64,000 nucleotides of DNA, from assembly GCA_002794785.1 (NCBI GenBank), contig NBBA01000013.1:1054001-1118000 (forward strand). Reading direction: 5' to 3'. The translations under genes were made by a program, and so were the position numbers. Source of the stretch: Coniferiporia sulphurascens. Its lineage: Eukaryota; Basidiomycota; Agaricomycetes; Hymenochaetales; Hymenochaetaceae. Below are positions 60,354 through 64,000 of the stretch, piece by piece; position 1 is the stretch's first letter, and each line of letters begins with the position of its first letter. Under the pieces are notes generated by a model. That model was given only the letters and a program-made list of their open reading frames with translations, was not told the DNA's origin and made no database searches.

Positions 60354-63300
60354 AGTGATTTAACGATTCTAATGTTGAGTTTGGTGTGATAGTTGTAAGA
60401 TAGCAGATAGCGGAGAGCACAGAGCAGATACGACAGCGGGAGAAAAAGCAGAGCGATAGCAAGAGAACAGAGCGACGAAAGCGAGGAATAAAAAGGAACG
60501 AGAACAGAGCATATGAATCAAAGCGTCAATAGCATAGCTTGAAGTGGCATAAGAGGCGCCAGGTCTAAGTGGTGGTAGTCGAGAGCAAGATGTGGCCGTA
60601 TATTGTTCAAGAGGTGGGCCTTGAGCACCCGAGTGTGCTTGAGCGTGTTAAAGAGGAGAGAGAAATACAAGGCAGCCAGGGCGACCGCCGAGCCCACATG
60701 GCAAGGTGGTTGAACGCGTCGCGTCGGACTGCTGGTCACCTGATCGGGAATATCTTGTGTAATCTAATCGATGCCGACCGCGGGAATACATCTGCAAACC
60801 CTATGCAGGCCCTCCAGTCCCTCACATCTTTTTTATACCCAATAAAAGGGCTTATGCGCAATTTTCATTGATATATATGTATGCTACTGCGGTACAGTTC
60901 TGTGTGCCATTGGTGGAAGGAAAAACCATAGGGGGGCCAGAGCGTCTCGGGCGTGGCTCCGAAAACCTACATATACTGTACTAGTGTGCACAACAACACA
61001 TGGGTGGTACAATACCAAAGGCCGCCCCGTGCCACCTGGATACGCATACCACGCGCCAGACATCGGCCACTGTGAGGTAGCGGATCGAGAAGTACTGAGA
61101 GGAAAGTACTTACCACATAGACCAAAAGAGGCGAGCCGAACAGGGAGGACTTGGAGGGCGTGGCATGATTGACGGAGAGGTGAAGAGAAGTCACGGAGGG
61201 AGGTGAAAGAAAAGAATGGGTACGGAGAAAAATATAATATTATGCATCAAATAGGCAAGTGACACAAGTACCGCCCAAACATGGGGCTTAACGTGTATCG
61301 TTTTCAACCCGCCCGTCATAACATACCGAGTATACAGTATCATTTTACGTACATACAGGTAACCCGTGGTAAGGCTTCGCGGCAAAGTCATCCGAAGAGG
61401 GAGAGATGCTTCTGATTCTCCCATCTGAAGCTGTGCATGTATGAACTATTAGCGTAGTGTATACATTCACCACTTACCCTCCCAGGCCACGTTCCCTAGA
61501 ATAACTCTTGCGAGTTAAGCAGATTGAAACCATTTATCGTTTCTTGCTGGAGGCTTTGCAGGTTAGCCAAAAACGACGCTTACGTTGGCGAAAGGTGTGC
61601 GCTGTGTGAACGGGAAGACGGTGCTCAGCCGAAAGCAGATAAATGTATCCACCGGCGAAGACGTAACATCTGTACCTGCGCCGACGATCGCAGGTACGTT
61701 ATTGATTACTCCGAAGGCCTCCATGTTCCTAGATCACCGCCTTTCTAAAGTAGCCCATATGCACAGCGTCGCAGACGCCCTTGAGCTTCTAGCTCGGAAC
61801 CGAGTTGAGTTCATCCAAGCCACACATTACGCATATTTTCTGCCAGTAGGTCCCGTGTTAGATGACAAACTCGCCAGATTTGTGAACGGTGAACTTGGGA
61901 CGGAAAAGTCCCGTGGTTCTAGAAGGAGACGACCAGAATGACCGAAGCGCATCAGCTGGCAGTCCCTGTAGTTTTTGGCAAATGCAGGTTAACAATTCGG
62001 AGTTTTTCCCCATAATCCAGTTGTCCACGTCTCAAGACCTGCGCTACCGCAAGATTTAGCAAAGAGAAGATGATAGTATCCGAGACCCATACCATGACGC
62101 CGAACGTAATACAAATATAAGCTTTTGACCATGCAACCTCTGAACCGGATGTGCGGCGTCAATTCAGGTTTTTTCCGAAAGAGCGCCTTGCCACGGTGGC
62201 TACGTTAACGCCCGAGGCGGCACTCTCCAGTTCTTCCTGTCCGGCCTCTGTTGAGACTGATACTCCGCGCTTCTATCGATGATCAATGGGACTGTGTACG
62301 GACTGAGTAGAGATGAAATGATAACAAGCGTAATGGCCCGTGGTTCTGGTAGTACACAATACTCCAATCTCATGCCGTAAAAAGGGAGTGAGATGCACGC
62401 GTAGTTTTTATCTCAAAAGGACGTTGATCGACTTCTCCGTTAGCTACGTACTTTGCAAACATATACAACATTCTAAAAAAATAACGACTTACGTGTTCAT
62501 AAGTCGTGCTCGATTGCGTTTCCTTTGAAAACGGTGACAGCCGTGAACTCATTCAGCTCATATCATTATAGGCGAGGTAGAGCGCCTGGACCAAGCCAGA
62601 AGCGCCAGGGGGAGGATGCGGAATTTCGGAACTGACTCGCTGTGTGCCAGGCAAGCATGACTCATGTGTAGGAGACTGAGTTCCCAAACTCGCCTTGCGT
62701 GGCGTAATGCCAACGATTCCATGAGATGCACAGAAGGAGGCTAGAATGTGATCGGATCAAAGGGGAAGTAAGAGGCGAGGATGAGGACAGGCTCTAGCCA
62801 ATTGCGCGCTGGCAATACTTTTCGGGTAGCGGCCGATGCGCAGTCATATAAGCATTCAAGATTAGCGCAGTCTTTCCACTCACGCTGATTCCCGGCAATC
62901 GAACAGTGAAACGTGCTAATAACGGCAAATAGTGTCAAGACTTCGGCTAGAAAGTGAATCAGAAAGATACGTCTCGAGCCCTTATTGGTCTGGTCTTTCA
63001 GACCTTGCCTTCGTTTCAAAGCCCGCAAGCTTCAAAATCAACCCGACAACGACCGTAAACAAGGTCCATATTACTTATGGTGTTGGGCGACGGGGATGTT
63101 AGAACTCGCGGTAGAAGAGGGGCATTGACTGCGCTCGGTCCGACCGCTCCCTCTTCCGGTGGGTGATCCATCCAAAAGAGTGATACTAGGAACTTCTTGC
63201 CTTGTCGATTAAGTGGGCGCTTTACAGTTAGCGAAGGCGTTGGTTACCGAAGCCGTCCTTCATAGTGCTTGTTCGCGATGGACGGGGTTCGCGACCAACT

Positions 63301-64000
63301 TTATCCTATTTAAAGTAAACACGAGGAGCAAGTCTGCGGCTTGGGGCAAACTGATCCTTATCATCTTCAGAACAGTCACGACCTGCGTCTTCTAGGCAAG
63401 ACGATAACAGAGTATGATAGCTTGGCACAGTGATGACGAAGAGGAGAGTCATAAACACGGTCACCGGTTGAAAGGAGAAGTCCAATTGCAAAGCCTAGAG
63501 AAGCCTTACCTGACGAAAAGGAACTGATCGTGGCCATCCCACAACCGTAATGCAGAACCGAGCACAACCAGCAAGATTCAAGATAAAGTGCGCGCAATCG
63601 CGAGCTAGCAGACCCGGTACACCACGCTCTTTTAAGTAACTTGCTGAGGCACGCATTAATGATAGGAAACGGGTCGAATGAAAGTCTAGAACATCAAGTG
63701 ACCCGTGCATCGCAGCATCCGGCGTGCGTTGTTGACCCGTATGCGATTGAATGGACCTGCGGTTTCGATATTGCACAAGGTTGGGAGCGTGTTAAGTGTT
63801 GTGGTCAACGAGCCTCTAGTAATGAAACGTATATGTATTCGGAGTCCGGACTGCTCGTGCGAAAGAGACAGGGTTTCCCACATATGCATAAAAAAACACT
63901 CCAGTCACCCCGGGAAATTGGCTAACCGGGGTGAACCTTCCGAGACGGGTGATGGATACGCCGGTATGCGGCCCGAATCAGAAGGTCTAACGCAAATTAT
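60354..64000. other. 3.6 kb without a supported gene
   Basis: The first 150 bases (60390-60510) are A/G-rich and should be the leader and promoter of the DUF7918 gene. Beyond that, frames are short, no exon chains with protein-like content appear, and no terminal repeats, tRNA or transposase motifs were recognised. It may be decayed mobile DNA or a long regulatory gap. Confidence 0.5.

Overview
The window is nuclear DNA of a filamentous basidiomycete, most likely an Agaricomycete. Nearly every gene is cut by many short introns of about 50 to 60 nt with GT-AG ends (some GC-AG). Several families present, such as DUF7918 proteins and the Cys-rich PARP-like proteins, are ones I know from mushroom-forming fungi. 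I built the gene models by hand from splice signals, reading frame and family motifs.

Left part (1-18060), dense housekeeping and regulatory genes: a YCK-type casein kinase 1 (+); a very large JmjC protein (-); a Zip3/HEI10/RNF212-like meiotic RING protein (-); the splicing factor Spp2 (+); a DUF726/TMCO4-like hydrolase (+); a LEA2-type membrane protein (-); and V-ATPase subunit D (+).

Middle part (18060-48000), mixed accessory and core DNA. A tandem pair of Cys-rich PARP-like ADP-ribosyltransferases shares one 11-exon structure. After 2.9 kb of apparently gene-free DNA comes a tyrosine-phosphatase-like gene with a one-base frame break. Next are a tail-anchored FHA coiled-coil protein (SLMAP/Far10/PRO45, STRIPAK) with a short last exon, a U6 snRNA, ribosomal protein L26 and an FRG1-like protein. 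A DEAD-box-derived mitochondrial protein follows that has lost its Walker A and its second RecA domain. Finally there is a tandem array of Baeyer-Villiger-type flavin monooxygenases: three intact copies and one decayed copy, all on the minus strand.

Right part (47900-60353) is core again: nicotinate phosphoribosyltransferase, an MFS sugar transporter, an APE1-type AP endonuclease, a U2 snRNA, an AFG2/SPATA5-type AAA ATPase and a DUF7918 protein. From 60354 to the end I see no gene.

The genes do not form one pathway. The likely lineage-specific parts are the PARP pair and the monooxygenase array, both products of local tandem duplication.
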